Source: UTCHB3 sp964431385 (GTDB lineage: Bacteria; Bacteroidota; Ignavibacteria; Ignavibacteriales; Ignavibacteriaceae). Taken from it: a DNA stretch of 64,000 nt. The stretch spans positions 17,896 through 81,895 of the forward strand of contig CAYSJM010000010.1 in the NCBI GenBank assembly GCA_964431385.1. The letters are read 5' to 3'. Made by a program: the position numbers and the translations under genes. Shown piece by piece: positions 27,289 through 36,922 of the stretch. The first letter of the stretch is position 1, and each line of letters starts with the position of its first letter. The notes beneath the pieces are model-generated. The model saw only the letters and a program-made list of their open reading frames with translations. It was not told where the DNA came from and did not search any database.

Positions 27289-30078
27289 ATGAAAAAAATT
27301 GTTCTTATCGATGCGATGGCAATAGCCTACAGGGCTTATTTTGCGTTTATAACCAGACCTCTCCGCACTAAATCAGGCGAACCCACATCAGCTGTCTTTG
27401 GTTTTTTTAACCAGTTATTCAGATACCTTGAAGAAATTAAACCCGATTCTGTGATTGTAGCTTTCGACTCCAAAGAGAAGACTCTTCGAGCGGAAAAATT
27501 TGAACAATATAAGGCTAACCGGGCGGAAATGCCGGAAGAGTTGATACCACAAATCGGTAAAATTAAAGAGATTTTAGAAGCGATGGCGATACCAGTTTTC
27601 GCCATGCCAAAGATAGAAGCCGATGATATTATCGGCACCATGTCACGACTCGCTGTGGAGGACGGTTATGCAGTTTATATGGTCTCACCTGATAAAGATT
27701 ACTTCCAACTCGTAACAAAAAATGCCTTCCTTGTGAAACCCGGGATGAAAGGTGATGAATTTGAGGTTTACGATAAAGTAGCCGCAAAAGAGAAACTCGA
27801 AATCGAACCTTCTCAAATGATCGATTACCTCGCTCTTATTGGAGACAAAAGTGATAACATTCCCGGTGTTGCAGGTATCGGTGAAAAAACTGCCGTACCC
27901 CTTATTCAGCAATTTGGCACACTCGAAGCAATCTATGAAAACCTTGACAAAATATCCTCAAACTCAGTAAGAACAAAGCTTGAGACAAACAGGGATAATG
28001 CCTTTTTATCAAAAGAGTTAGCAACTATCGATCTGAATGTTGATTTGACATTTGATCCAGATAAGGCGACCATTGGCGACATCAATTTTCCTCTCCTCGA
28101 AAAACATTTTAAGGATCTCGAACTAAGAACGCTTTGGCTTAAAGCAACAAAATATTTTAATTACAATCCTGAAACAGTACAGAATCCTTCATCAGGAGAT
28201 TTGTTCGAACAGGCAATTGATGAGCCGGGAGGTCCAACAGCTTACGATGCAACCCTGGTAAATTATAAATTGATTACCACTGCTCCTGAGGCCCGAAAGC
28301 TCGCCGAATATCTCTCAGAGCACGATCTTTTTGTATTCGATACAGAAACAGACTCGTTAAATATTTTTACTGCCCGAATAGCCGGAGTCTCATTCGCTGT
28401 TAAAGAAAATGAAGCATTTTTTGTAGCCCTCGAACCGGATACCCGGACGGTGGACATGTTTTCAACCAAGGTTGAAGAAAGATTACCACTCGCCGATTTT
28501 AAAGAAATTTTCGCCGATATTTTCTCGAATCCAAAAATTAAAAAAGTCTGCCAAAATGGCAAGTATGATATAGCCATTTTACGAACTGCCGGAATTCAGG
28601 TGAAGGGTTTCTTTTTCGACACAATGGTCGCATCTTATGTTATCGATCCTGATAAAAAACACGGAATGGACGACCTTGCCGCGAATTGGTTGAATTACGA
28701 GACAATTCACCTCTCATCCCTCATAGGTGTAAAAAAAGACCCGTCGAAGATTTTTGATGTCGATCTTAATGCACTATCAGTTTACAGTTGTGAAGATGCA
28801 GATATTACTTACAAATTATACAAGGTTTTAAGTAAAAAAATTGACGATGACGGTTTGCAGTATCTCGCATACGATATCGAGTTCCCGCTTGTTGAAGTGT
28901 TGGAAGATGTCGAAAGAAATGGGGTTAACATCGATAGCCTTATGTTAAAACAACTTTCTCAAGACCTGGAATTAATGATGATGGAGACTGCCCGCTCGAT
29001 CTACGCTGTTGCAGATGAGGAATTTAACATCAACTCACCCCAACAAATGCAGAAAATTTTATACGATAAATTAAAACTGACATCCGGCAAAAAAACAAAA
29101 ACAGGGTACTCAACCGATGCTCAAACTCTCGAATCTCTAAAAGGTGAGCACGAAATTATCGATATGATACTTTCATTCCGGCAGCTTTCCAAGCTAAAAT
29201 CGACCTACGCAGACTCACTCCCCAATCTGATTGAGAAGAAAACAGGAAAAGTCCATACCTCTTTTAACCAGACAGTGGCATCAACTGGAAGACTCTCTTC
29301 GAATGACCCAAATCTCCAAAATATTCCAATCAGAACCGATCTGGGAAAAGAGATAAGAAAAGCTTTTGTTGCTTCATCAAAAGAGAATGTGATACTTAGT
29401 CTCGATTATTCGCAAATTGAACTGCGAATTATGGCATCAATATGCGGAGATGAGTATCTTACAAAAGCATTTATCGATGGCGAGGATATTCACAGAAGAA
29501 CTGCGGCTCTCGTATTCCGTGTTGACCCAAGTGAAGTAACCTCTGATATGCGAAGAAAAGCCAAAGAGGTCAATTTTGGAATTCTCTATGGAATTGGTGC
29601 CTTCGGATTAAAAATTCGTCTGGGAATAGCTCAAAATCACGCTAAGGAGATAATAGATACCTACTTCGGTACTTTCAAGAGAGTAAAAGAATTTATGGAT
29701 GACTCGATTGCCCACGCAAGAGAAAAAGGATATGCTACTACTCTAACCGGCAGAAGAAGGTACTTACCAAATATAAACAGTAAAAATTTTGCAGTTAGAC
29801 AATTTGAAGAAAGAGTTGCAATCAATATGCCGATTCAGGGAACCGCTGCCGACATGATTAAACTTGCGATGATAAAAGTTAACTCAACATTAACTGATGG
29901 TGGTTACAAAACTAAAATGATACTTCAAGTACACGATGAGTTACTGTTCGATGCACCAAAATCGGAACTGACTACTGTAACCCCAGTCATCAAAGAATTA
30001 ATGGAAAATGCACTTCCATTAAATGTTCCGGTTATCGTTGAATCGGGATTTGGTGACAACTGGCTTGATGCTCACTAA
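27289..30078 (+). CDS. polA: DNA polymerase I
   Basis: 929 residues with all three domains. Residues 1-300 are the 5'-3' exonuclease (DKDYFQLV, GDKSDNIPGVAGIGEKTA). About 320-520 is the proofreading 3'-5' exonuclease, which looks active because the DTETD motif is intact (Asp351, Glu353). The polymerase domain has motif A DYSQIELR (Asp706), the O-helix RRKAKEVNFGILYG and motif C QVHDELLF (Asp883). Works in Okazaki-fragment processing and repair. The ATG follows the permease TAA with no spacer, an unusual partner for polA. Converges on hpnE with a 37-bp gap and no obvious terminator. Confidence 0.97.
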   Translation: MKKIVLIDAMAIAYRAYFAFITRPLRTKSGEPTSAVFGFFNQLFRYLEEIKPDSVIVAFDSKEKTLRAEKFEQYKANRAEMPEELIPQIGKIKEILEAMAIPVFAMPKIEADDIIGTMSRLAVEDGYAVYMVSPDKDYFQLVTKNAFLVKPGMKGDEFEVYDKVAAKEKLEIEPSQMIDYLALIGDKSDNIPGVAGIGEKTAVPLIQQFGTLEAIYENLDKISSNSVRTKLETNRDNAFLSKELATIDLNVDLTFDPDKATIGDINFPLLEKHFKDLELRTLWLKATKYFNYNPETVQNPSSGDLFEQAIDEPGGPTAYDATLVNYKLITTAPEARKLAEYLSEHDLFVFDTETDSLNIFTARIAGVSFAVKENEAFFVALEPDTRTVDMFSTKVEERLPLADFKEIFADIFSNPKIKKVCQNGKYDIAILRTAGIQVKGFFFDTMVASYVIDPDKKHGMDDLAANWLNYETIHLSSLIGVKKDPSKIFDVDLNALSVYSCEDADITYKLYKVLSKKIDDDGLQYLAYDIEFPLVEVLEDVERNGVNIDSLMLKQLSQDLELMMMETARSIYAVADEEFNINSPQQMQKILYDKLKLTSGKKTKTGYSTDAQTLESLKGEHEIIDMILSFRQLSKLKSTYADSLPNLIEKKTGKVHTSFNQTVASTGRLSSNDPNLQNIPIRTDLGKEIRKAFVASSKENVILSLDYSQIELRIMASICGDEYLTKAFIDGEDIHRRTAALVFRVDPSEVTSDMRRKAKEVNFGILYGIGAFGLKIRLGIAQNHAKEIIDTYFGTFKRVKEFMDDSIAHAREKGYATTLTGRRRYLPNINSKNFAVRQFEERVAINMPIQGTAADMIKLAMIKVNSTLTDGGYKTKMILQVHDELLFDAPKSELTTVTPVIKELMENALPLNVPVIVESGFGDNWLDAH

Positions 30079-30115
30079 AGGAAAGAGTATATTGCCGGAT
30101 TAAGTTACGATAAAA

Positions 30116-31429
30116 TTAATCTTTTGAAATTATCAGATTTGCAGCTGTTATACCGCTAAGAATAGCACCCTCTATTGTTGCGGGCAGACCTGTGTCGGTC
30201 CAATCCCCTGCCAGGAAGAGATTTTGAATGGGCGTCAGGGAGGGCATTCTTATTCCAAGATTGTCACCTCCACAAATAAAAGTCGCCCTCTTTTCTTTTA
30301 TCATTTTATGCGAGATGACATCCGATTTTTGGATTCCGAGGTACCATTCCAATTCATCCAGGACAATCTTTAAGATTTCCGATTCCTCCTTCGCATTCCA
30401 TTCGTTACTCGAACTTGTAACCGTTGTGATGTAATCTCCATGATTAAAAACCCACTGCACCGGTGAATTGATTAATGCCAGAAACTCATCTTTTAGAGGA
30501 TTAATTTTTAACAAAAGATGAAAGGTTGTGATTGATGAGTACTCCATCTCCCTTTCAACAACTTTTCCCAAAATATCCTGAATGCCTGTAATTTTTTTTA
30601 TTGCATGGTGTGGTAAAGCGAGAATTACATTTTCAGGATTTTCAATTTCACCTTCTCTAAATTTTATCTTTGTCACTTTCCCTTCCGCAAACTCAATTTT
30701 TTCGAGAGGATCGCTGAAATTTATACTCCCACCCGATTCTTTTATAAATTTTACGCCTCCATCCACAAAAAGTTCGCTTAGACCACATTTTGGGATGATG
30801 ATATTTGCGTTATTCCTTCCCCTCAAAAAAATTTCCTTAAGCACTGTCGCAAATAATGATGCCGAAGTTTTTTCTAATGGTGAGTTCATTGCTCCGACAC
30901 AGAGAATCTCCCATACTCCCTTTAAAAGCTCATCAGTTTGTCCTTCTCTCTTTAACCAGTCTGAGACAGTCATGCTGTTAAGCGTGGTCGTTTCAAGAAA
31001 AAACAGCTTCCTGATGAATAAAATTGCTTTAACTTTCTGTCTAAACGAAAGAAAATTGTATCCTGAAATTGCCTGGAGAAAATTAATTGGATAAGGCAAT
31101 ATCCCACTCTTCAAGCTGTAATGATTTCCAACTCTATCATAATATTTTACACATAATTTTTCCTGAATTGAGAGCTTATTAATAGAATCTGTTTTTTCAA
31201 GGAAAGAGAGGGTATTCTTGTAACAGCCCATCATTATGTGCTGTCCATTATCTATTGTAAATTTGGAATATGAGCCGGGGTTTGAGGGAAAAACATTGGG
31301 GAAAGAGTAAGCTCTTCCGCCACCTTTTTTTGAGGATTCGTAAAGATCTACAATATAACCATTCGAGGCAAGTTCAACCGCTGCTGAGAGTCCGGCAAGA
31401 CCTGCCCCGGCAATCACTACTTTAGGCAT
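30116..31429 (-). CDS. hpnE: Hydroxysqualene dehydroxylase HpnE
   Basis: 437-residue FAD-dependent amine oxidase/phytoene desaturase-like protein. It has an N-terminal dinucleotide motif VVIAGAGLAGLSAAVELAS, then GGRAYSF and a HIMMGCY segment, and a C-terminal FAD motif NLFLAGDWTDTGLPATIEGAILSG. In the HpnCDE route it reduces hydroxysqualene to squalene. The ATG overlaps the hpnD stop as TAATG, indicating translational coupling. Carotenoid desaturases share the fold, but the neighbouring hpnC and hpnD pair makes the squalene role most likely. Confidence 0.9.
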   Translation of the reverse strand: MPKVVIAGAGLAGLSAAVELASNGYIVDLYESSKKGGGRAYSFPNVFPSNPGSYSKFTIDNGQHIMMGCYKNTLSFLEKTDSINKLSIQEKLCVKYYDRVGNHYSLKSGILPYPINFLQAISGYNFLSFRQKVKAILFIRKLFFLETTTLNSMTVSDWLKREGQTDELLKGVWEILCVGAMNSPLEKTSASLFATVLKEIFLRGRNNANIIIPKCGLSELFVDGGVKFIKESGGSINFSDPLEKIEFAEGKVTKIKFREGEIENPENVILALPHHAIKKITGIQDILGKVVEREMEYSSITTFHLLLKINPLKDEFLALINSPVQWVFNHGDYITTVTSSSNEWNAKEESEILKIVLDELEWYLGIQKSDVISHKMIKEKRATFICGGDNLGIRMPSLTPIQNLFLAGDWTDTGLPATIEGAILSGITAANLIISKD

Positions 31430-32274
31430 TAATAGACTAATCTATACTTAGCCCAAACTCCGAGAGAAATTCCAACTTTTTCAACCTTGGAGAGATTGAC
31501 ATTACGATTGTAAATATCGTATTTTTCGTTGATAATGTTTTTAAGAATACGGAAATAGATATGCTGCATGGCTCTGGCGGCAAACATATTCCCTTTGTCT
31601 TCTTTGTTGAGAGCACTTGTAGCCCTGTTAAAATAATCAACGGCTCTTGCCACCTGAAACTCCATCAATTTGATGAAATTGTCGTTGTAAACTGAGTCGA
31701 GAAGTTCGCTTTCGGAATAACCGAATTTCTTTAAATCTTCAAGCGGGAGGTAAATTCTGTCTTTGTCTGCATCTTTTTTGATGTCACGCAAAATATTTGT
31801 CAGTTGAAGTGCAATTCCAAGATTCTCGGCGAATTCGACAGCACTTCTATGTTTATAACCAAAGATCTCGATACACATCAAACCGACTGTCGAGGCAACC
31901 CGATAACAATATAATTTGAGTTGTTCAAAAGTATCATACCTTCTTATCTTCAAATCCATTTCCATCCCTTTGATTAAATCAAAGAATGGTTCAACAGGTA
32001 TATTAAATTGCTTAATTGTCATAGCAAGACGATTCATCAGGGAATAAGTTGAGGTACCTTCGAAAGCATGTTCAAGTTCTACCCTCCAATGGGTTAAGAG
32101 GTTACTCTTCTCTTCAACAGTTCTAATATCTTCATCAACGATATCATCTGTTTCGCGACAGAATGCATAGACTGTAGTCATGGCATCCCGCTTGGGAGCA
32201 GGTAATAGATTAAAAGCGTAGTAAAAACTGCTGTTACTCTTTTTTGAAATTTCTTTTGCTTGTGCTAATGACAT
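31429..32274 (-). CDS. hpnD: Presqualene diphosphate synthase HpnD
   Basis: 281-residue head-to-head prenyl synthase (squalene/phytoene synthase fold). HpnD-like start SNSSFYYAFNLLPAPKR, first aspartate motif YAFCRETDDIVDE and second aspartate region GIALQLTNILRDIKKDADKDRIYLP. Condenses two farnesyl diphosphates to presqualene diphosphate, which HpnC then converts. Coupled by TAATG overlaps to hpnC upstream and hpnE downstream. A phytoene synthase would look similar; the three-gene set argues for squalene. Confidence 0.9.
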   Translation of the reverse strand: MSLAQAKEISKKSNSSFYYAFNLLPAPKRDAMTTVYAFCRETDDIVDEDIRTVEEKSNLLTHWRVELEHAFEGTSTYSLMNRLAMTIKQFNIPVEPFFDLIKGMEMDLKIRRYDTFEQLKLYCYRVASTVGLMCIEIFGYKHRSAVEFAENLGIALQLTNILRDIKKDADKDRIYLPLEDLKKFGYSESELLDSVYNDNFIKLMEFQVARAVDYFNRATSALNKEDKGNMFAARAMQHIYFRILKNIINEKYDIYNRNVNLSKVEKVGISLGVWAKYRLVY

Positions 32275-33128
32275 TAAAAGATCGATTTTATGAATAAATA
32301 AAAATAATCAAATTTACTGAGTGATGGACGCTTTAAATGTGAAGTGTAGCCGTCCGATTGTATTTTGTCTAAAATTGTTAAACCACCATGATATGTAGCA
32401 GAAATCTGGATGCGGAGTCTCCCGTTTAGTGATTTCAGCAGAGGTTTTCCCTCATTCATGATCGTCCGAGCCCGTTCTACCTGAGCAGCCAACAAACCCG
32501 ATACTTCACAATTTGAAGGGTGATTCATCAATATTTCAGGATCAACTCCATAAGAAATAATTTCCTCAATGGGAATATATAATCTATTTCGTTTAAAGTC
32601 AACTGAAAGATCCTGATAAAAATTAATTAATTGAAGAGCGGTGCATATTTTATCTGAAAATAAATACATTTTTTCATCGGTATATCCGTGAAGCTGCAAA
32701 ATCAGTCTGCCGACCGGATTTGCTGAACGCGAACAATAATCGAGTATCCCCTCAAATTTATCATATCGGTTAACACTGATATCCTGCTTAAAAGCTGATA
32801 TAAGGTCTATGAACAAGTTCACATCAAGTTTGTGATCACAAATGGTCTTTGCAAGAGCTTCGTCGAGATCTTCCTCATAACTGCCAGAAAGAGTTTTCTC
32901 AAATCTTTCTAAAAATATATCAAGCTCTTTTTCTCTTTCACCGGGTTCGAATTTACCTTCGTCGGCAACATCATCTGCAGTTCTTGCAAACCAGTAAATT
33001 ATCGCAACATCTTTTCTAAGCTCCGATGGTACAAAAAGAGAGACCACCGGGAAATTTTCATAGTGAGATTTCGCTAAATGAAGAGCTTTAGTGTAACCTG
33101 ATAAAGTTCTTTTCTCCATCATCCTCAT
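32274..33128 (-). CDS. hpnC: Hydroxysqualene synthase HpnC
   Basis: 284 residues, same fold as HpnD. It has the HpnC-type opening HYENFPVVSLFVPSELRKDV, first aspartate motif YWFARTADDVADEG and second region ALQLINFYQDLSVDFKRNRLYIP. Converts presqualene diphosphate to hydroxysqualene. First of the three-gene unit; the stop overlaps the hpnD ATG (TAATG). Met codons at positions 1, 3 and 4 leave the exact start open by a few residues. No squalene-hopene cyclase is present in the window, so the end product (hopanoid, carotenoid-like or sterol) cannot be told here. Confidence 0.9.
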   Translation of the reverse strand: MRMMEKRTLSGYTKALHLAKSHYENFPVVSLFVPSELRKDVAIIYWFARTADDVADEGKFEPGEREKELDIFLERFEKTLSGSYEEDLDEALAKTICDHKLDVNLFIDLISAFKQDISVNRYDKFEGILDYCSRSANPVGRLILQLHGYTDEKMYLFSDKICTALQLINFYQDLSVDFKRNRLYIPIEEIISYGVDPEILMNHPSNCEVSGLLAAQVERARTIMNEGKPLLKSLNGRLRIQISATYHGGLTILDKIQSDGYTSHLKRPSLSKFDYFYLFIKSIF

Positions 33129-33131
33129 TTC

Positions 33132-33183
33132 AATAAAAAGTAAACGGTTCTCCCCTATTCACTAAAGAAACAGGAAGAACCGT
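33132..33183 (-). terminator. Rho-independent terminator after the 33225-33602 gene
   Basis: Inverted repeat ACGGTTCTTCC/GGGAGAACCGT (arms at 33183-33173 and 33154-33144, minus strand) with one G-T pair, followed by TTTACTTTTTA. It separates the small unknown gene from hpnC. Confidence 0.7.
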
Positions 33184-33224
33184 ATTTAACAACCAAATAG
33201 TAAAATTTAACTCATCCGCAGCCC

Positions 33225-33602
33225 TTACTCAGACTCGGCGGCATCCACAAACTCTTCAACCTCGGTTTTAAGATGAGTCTCAATTACTTTTAGCATATCT
33301 TTAATGATAAAAAGATGATCATCTGTAAGACCATCCTTAAAATGCACATCTATATTATGCCCGGCTACATGAATGCAGAATTTATTTTTTCCGGTCAGAA
33401 TACTCTCTAACAATTCTTTTTCATAAAGAAGTTTTAGAAGATACTCGGCATTCTCTTTAACATTATGTGCATGATTAAATGCTTTTTTAATTCTGTCAGC
33501 ATTGATCGATGCGTCCTGAAACTTTGCAAGCTTTTCGGCTGCATTGTTAAAATCAAACATCTGATGTGTCAAATGCTGATTCTTGGAAAGTGCGGATTCC
33601 AT
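33225..33602 (-). CDS. Small soluble hypothetical protein
   Basis: 125 residues, no signal peptide or membrane segment. Mostly predicted helical with acidic and lysine-rich faces; a central stretch (FCIHVAGHNIDVHFKDG) may form a short beta-hairpin. The tail is acidic (KTEVEEFVDAAESE). No family recognised. It stands alone between the tRNA-Leu gene upstream and a terminator before hpnC, with its own AGGA ribosome-binding site just before the ATG (ATAAAGGATACTCC region lies upstream on the opposite strand reading), so it is probably a single-gene transcript. Confidence 0.55.
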   Translation of the reverse strand: MESALSKNQHLTHQMFDFNNAAEKLAKFQDASINADRIKKAFNHAHNVKENAEYLLKLLYEKELLESILTGKNKFCIHVAGHNIDVHFKDGLTDDHLFIIKDMLKVIETHLKTEVEEFVDAAESE

Positions 33603-33751
33603 AAAGGATACTCCTGATTTTTATTCTTTGTACACGAAACTCGAATTGATTTGAAAGAAAATCAAAATTCATTTACCGAAAAGTAAAGAATTTTTTATAC
33701 TGTATGTTATAACCTAACAACTAAAAATGACATAATCAAGAGTTTTGTAAA

Positions 33752-33788
33752 AAAAATAAAAAAAAAGCTGAAGAAAATCTTCAGCTTT
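33752..33788 (-). terminator. Terminator of tRNA-Leu
   Basis: Perfect 11-bp stem AAAGCTGAAGA/TCTTCAGCTTT (33764-33774 with 33778-33788), 3-nt loop, followed on the minus strand by a long T-run. Lies 11 bp past the tRNA 3' end. Confidence 0.9.
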
Positions 33789-33799
33789 ATGAATTTTTG

Positions 33800-33883
33800 T
33801 GCCCGAGACAGGAATCGAACCTGCATGTCGTAACCGACACTAGAACCTGAATCTAGCGCGTCTACCAATTTCGCCACCCGGGC
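33800..33883 (-). tRNA. tRNA-Leu (anticodon CAG)
   Basis: Minus-strand 84-nt class II tRNA. Acceptor stem GCCCGGG pairs with CTCGGGC (one G-T pair). The D-arm is GGCGAAATTGGTAGACGC, typical of tRNA-Leu. The anticodon stem-loop is CTAGA-TTCAGGT-TCTAG with CAG, followed by a variable arm (TGTCGGTTACGACA) and T-arm GCAGGTTCGATTCCTGT. Discriminator base A; CCA is not encoded. A strong terminator follows. It lies 55 bp downstream of the PBP gene. Confidence 0.97.
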
Positions 33884-33938
33884 TTTACAAAATTCAGACT
33901 ACAAATTTACGCATTTTCCCGGAATTACAAAGCCCCGA

Positions 33939-36170
33939 TTACCATTCGCTGCCCGATGTGTCCGTTTTTTTACTTCCACCTTCACCCACATGTGCTTTTT
34001 CACAGATTGGGATGGCTGAAGCTTCACTTGCCAATATATAATCGCTTACGACGGGACATCCCGGGCCTGCTTTTGCCAGAAATCCAACTCCTGAAGCACA
34101 AAAGTCAAATTTAATTAAATTTGGTGCTGTTACAGGGAATTCTTCTTTCGGATATTTTTTAATTTTATAAACTTGTGCCATGAAATCACCCCAAATCGGA
34201 AGTGCTGCGGTACCACCATAACCACCCTGGTATTTTATTCTCGCATCATCAAATCCGATCCAAACCAAAGCTACAATTCGAGGAGTGAATCCGGCATACC
34301 AGGCATCTGTAAAATTCTGTGTCGTGCCGGTTTTACCAGCGGCAGGGTAAGGGAATCGTCCCTGAAGAGAAGCGGCAGTACCCGACTTCACAACATCCTC
34401 GAGCATACTTATCATCATTACTGCTGATTCTTCTGAAATGGCTCTCCACTTCGATGGTGAGAATGGAACAAATTCGCTTTTATCTCTGTCTTCAATCTTT
34501 TTAAACCAGTTTGGAGCAATATACATCCCTTTATTTGGGAAGACTGAGAACGCACCTGCAAGTTCAAGTGGAACAACCTCCGATGAACCCAGGGCAATAG
34601 TTGCGTTGTCTGCAAGGGGTGTTTTTAGCCCCATTTTTGATGCAACATCCCTGACTGAATTTACACTCACCACTCCATCAGTTATCATGCGAACCGCAAT
34701 GATATTGATTGATCTTTCCAAAGCAGTTCTTATCGGGAAAACACCTCCTGCCGATCCATCAGCATTTTTAGGCGAGTATCCCCCTTTCAGAGGTTCATTC
34801 GAAACTCTAAACTGCGGATAAACATTAGATTTCTCGATTGCAGAGGCATATAAAATTGCTTTGTAAGTAGAACCCGGCTGTCTTTTAATCTGGGTGACAT
34901 GATTGAGTCCAAATCCACGGGTTGTATCCGTACCACCAACCATGGCGAGAATATGCCCGGTACCAACTTCCAAAGCTACAAATGCTGCTTGAACCCTGGT
35001 TGCCTGGAACTTAACCGAATCGACAAACTTTTTATCTTTTTTCAGTTTGTCGTAATATTGTTGTTTTTCCTCTTTGGTAACCAGAATCTGGTATTCTTCA
35101 TCATTCTTGATCGCTTTGTCAAGGATGTCATTTAACAATGCTTGTTTACCTGCCCAACTCCAATAACTGTCGAATCCTCTTTGCAACCTGTTGACATTGC
35201 TTACCACAGCTCTATCGGCGATCATTTGCATTTCGAGGTCGAGCGTTGTATAAATATTAAGACCGGCAGTCAGAACATCAATTCCTGTAGCCTTTTCACT
35301 CTGAATCATCTCGTTTTTAAGATATTCGAGGAAGTAAGGAGCTTTATTAACCAAAGCTTCTTTTTTCTCTCTCCTCAGTTCAATTTTCATAGCAGAATAA
35401 TTTCGATACTCTGCCTCGGTGATAAACCCGTCTTCCATCATATTCTTAAGAACCTGATTTCTCCTCTGTAAAGATCTTTCCGGGTATCTAATCGGGTCGA
35501 AATAGGTTGGAGATTTCAGCATTGCTACTAAAAGGGCAGATTTCTCCGGTGTAAGTTCTTTTGTTGAAACACCAAAGAAATTTTTAGCGGCACTCTCAAT
35601 ACCGTATGATCGCCTTCCAAAATAGTTAAAATTGAGATACATTGTCAAAATTTCAGTTTTCGAGAAGGATCTCTCAATTTGAACTGCTGTTATCCACTCC
35701 CTTATTTTTCGGAAAGCAAGCTCTGATGAACTTTCATCTCTGTCTTTAAATTTATAGAGGTTTCGGGCGAGCTGTTGTGTAAGTGTACTTGCACCCTGTG
35801 GTTGTCCAAGGAAAATAGTTTTAACCGCTGATTTAACAATTCTGTCAATATCAACGCCCCAGTGGTCAAAAAATTTCTTGTCTTCTGTAGCAACAAGAGC
35901 TTCTATCAAATTTTTAGGAATGTCTCCATATTGCACTTCCACTCTGTTTTCGACATAAAAGTGACCGAGCAATTCTCCTTTAGTATCGAAGACTTTGCTG
36001 GCAAGAAAGAACTTGGGATTTTCGAGTTCCTCAATTTCCGGTAATCCGGATTTTACTTTCACCCATAGCACGGCAGAAATAAAGATGAAAAGAAGCAGGA
36101 TACCTCCTGCTATTATCATATACTTGTGTTTCTTCTGTAACCGCGATTTTAAACTTTTATTTTCTGTCAT
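33939..36170 (-). CDS. Class A penicillin-binding protein (PBP1A-like)
   Basis: 743 residues: short cytoplasmic Lys/Arg-rich tail, one membrane helix at about 17-37, GT51 glycosyltransferase at about 60-235 (ATEDKKFFDHWGVD with catalytic Glu; QGASTLTQQLARNLY), and transpeptidase at about 400-680. The transpeptidase has SxxK in QPGSTYKAI, SxN in ERSINIIAV and KTGT in AAGKTGTTQNFTDAWYAG. Polymerises and cross-links peptidoglycan in the periplasm. Its ATG overlaps the stop of the LpxH-like gene (TAATG), linking cell-wall and lipid A functions in one transcript. Confidence 0.94.
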   Translation of the reverse strand: MTENKSLKSRLQKKHKYMIIAGGILLLFIFISAVLWVKVKSGLPEIEELENPKFFLASKVFDTKGELLGHFYVENRVEVQYGDIPKNLIEALVATEDKKFFDHWGVDIDRIVKSAVKTIFLGQPQGASTLTQQLARNLYKFKDRDESSSELAFRKIREWITAVQIERSFSKTEILTMYLNFNYFGRRSYGIESAAKNFFGVSTKELTPEKSALLVAMLKSPTYFDPIRYPERSLQRRNQVLKNMMEDGFITEAEYRNYSAMKIELRREKKEALVNKAPYFLEYLKNEMIQSEKATGIDVLTAGLNIYTTLDLEMQMIADRAVVSNVNRLQRGFDSYWSWAGKQALLNDILDKAIKNDEEYQILVTKEEKQQYYDKLKKDKKFVDSVKFQATRVQAAFVALEVGTGHILAMVGGTDTTRGFGLNHVTQIKRQPGSTYKAILYASAIEKSNVYPQFRVSNEPLKGGYSPKNADGSAGGVFPIRTALERSINIIAVRMITDGVVSVNSVRDVASKMGLKTPLADNATIALGSSEVVPLELAGAFSVFPNKGMYIAPNWFKKIEDRDKSEFVPFSPSKWRAISEESAVMMISMLEDVVKSGTAASLQGRFPYPAAGKTGTTQNFTDAWYAGFTPRIVALVWIGFDDARIKYQGGYGGTAALPIWGDFMAQVYKIKKYPKEEFPVTAPNLIKFDFCASGVGFLAKAGPGCPVVSDYILASEASAIPICEKAHVGEGGSKKTDTSGSEW

Positions 36171-36922
36171 TAATTCAAATCCGTAATTGTAAATCCGTTT
36201 TCATCCAAAAGCCCATAACAAGGTTGCTGAAACCAGGAACCAAGATTAATATATGCTCCGGAGCGGTGATTTTCAAATTTTCTTTTATGTGAATGCCCAA
36301 ATATAACAAAATCGAAGCCTTCATCTATCTTTTCCTGTGCGATGGCAACCAATCCGTCAACTTTTCCATAGTCTTTAACACCGGTGTAGTGTCTGCTTCC
36401 CTTACTCGTTCCCCTTGCAATCCATAATCCCAAATCGGGATGAATAAGTCCGTAGAGGAACTGAACTGCTTTGTTTCTCAATACGGCTTTTAAAACTCTG
36501 TAACCGTTGTCATTTTTTACATATCCATCACCATGAGCAGTAAAAATCTTTTTCCCGGAACTTTTAAGAATAAGGAAATCTTCAATCAGATTCACAGATA
36601 ATTCCTTTTGAAAAAAATCTCTGTGGAAAAAATCGTGATTCCCGATTAAATAATGAATATCAACACCTCTTTGAGAGCAATTGTATAAGGCTGTTAGCGT
36701 ACGGAAAAAACCTCTTTGATAAACCTGTCTGTATTCAAACCAATAATCAAATAAATCTCCTACAATTACTACTGCCGATCCTTCCTGAGGGGTCTCAAGA
36801 AATTTTACGAGCGTATCTTCCCTTTTCCTGTCCGTTTCAACAGAGCCTGCACCAAGATGAATATCGGAAACAAAATAGACACTTGTATAATTTTTTTCTA
36901 CAGTATCAGACTTTTTAATCAT
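36170..36922 (-). CDS. LpxH-like UDP-2,3-diacylglucosamine diphosphatase
   Basis: 250-residue metallophosphoesterase with the ordered motifs VSDIHLG, GDLFDYW, GNHDFF, TAHGDG and FGHSHKRK. The GDLFDYWFEY and IGNHDFFHR context is typical for LpxH, which cleaves UDP-2,3-diacylglucosamine to lipid X and UMP in lipid A synthesis. Length (about 240-250) fits. Overlaps the upstream M1 peptidase gene by 8 bp and the downstream PBP gene by a TAATG junction. Other calcineurin-like hydrolases of similar size cannot be excluded, but a Gram-negative envelope role fits the neighbours. Confidence 0.82.
   Translation of the reverse strand: MIKKSDTVEKNYTSVYFVSDIHLGAGSVETDRKREDTLVKFLETPQEGSAVVIVGDLFDYWFEYRQVYQRGFFRTLTALYNCSQRGVDIHYLIGNHDFFHRDFFQKELSVNLIEDFLILKSSGKKIFTAHGDGYVKNDNGYRVLKAVLRNKAVQFLYGLIHPDLGLWIARGTSKGSRHYTGVKDYGKVDGLVAIAQEKIDEGFDFVIFGHSHKRKFENHRSGAYINLGSWFQQPCYGLLDENGFTITDLN

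Noticed and set aside
30582..31094. 170-residue reading frame on the plus strand opposite hpnE
   Set aside because: Lies wholly inside the well-supported hpnE gene on the other strand and has no recognisable features.
31429..33128. Phytoene synthases of a carotenoid pathway
   Set aside because: Two different head-to-head synthases plus an HpnE-like oxidoreductase in fixed order fit the HpnCDE squalene route better.
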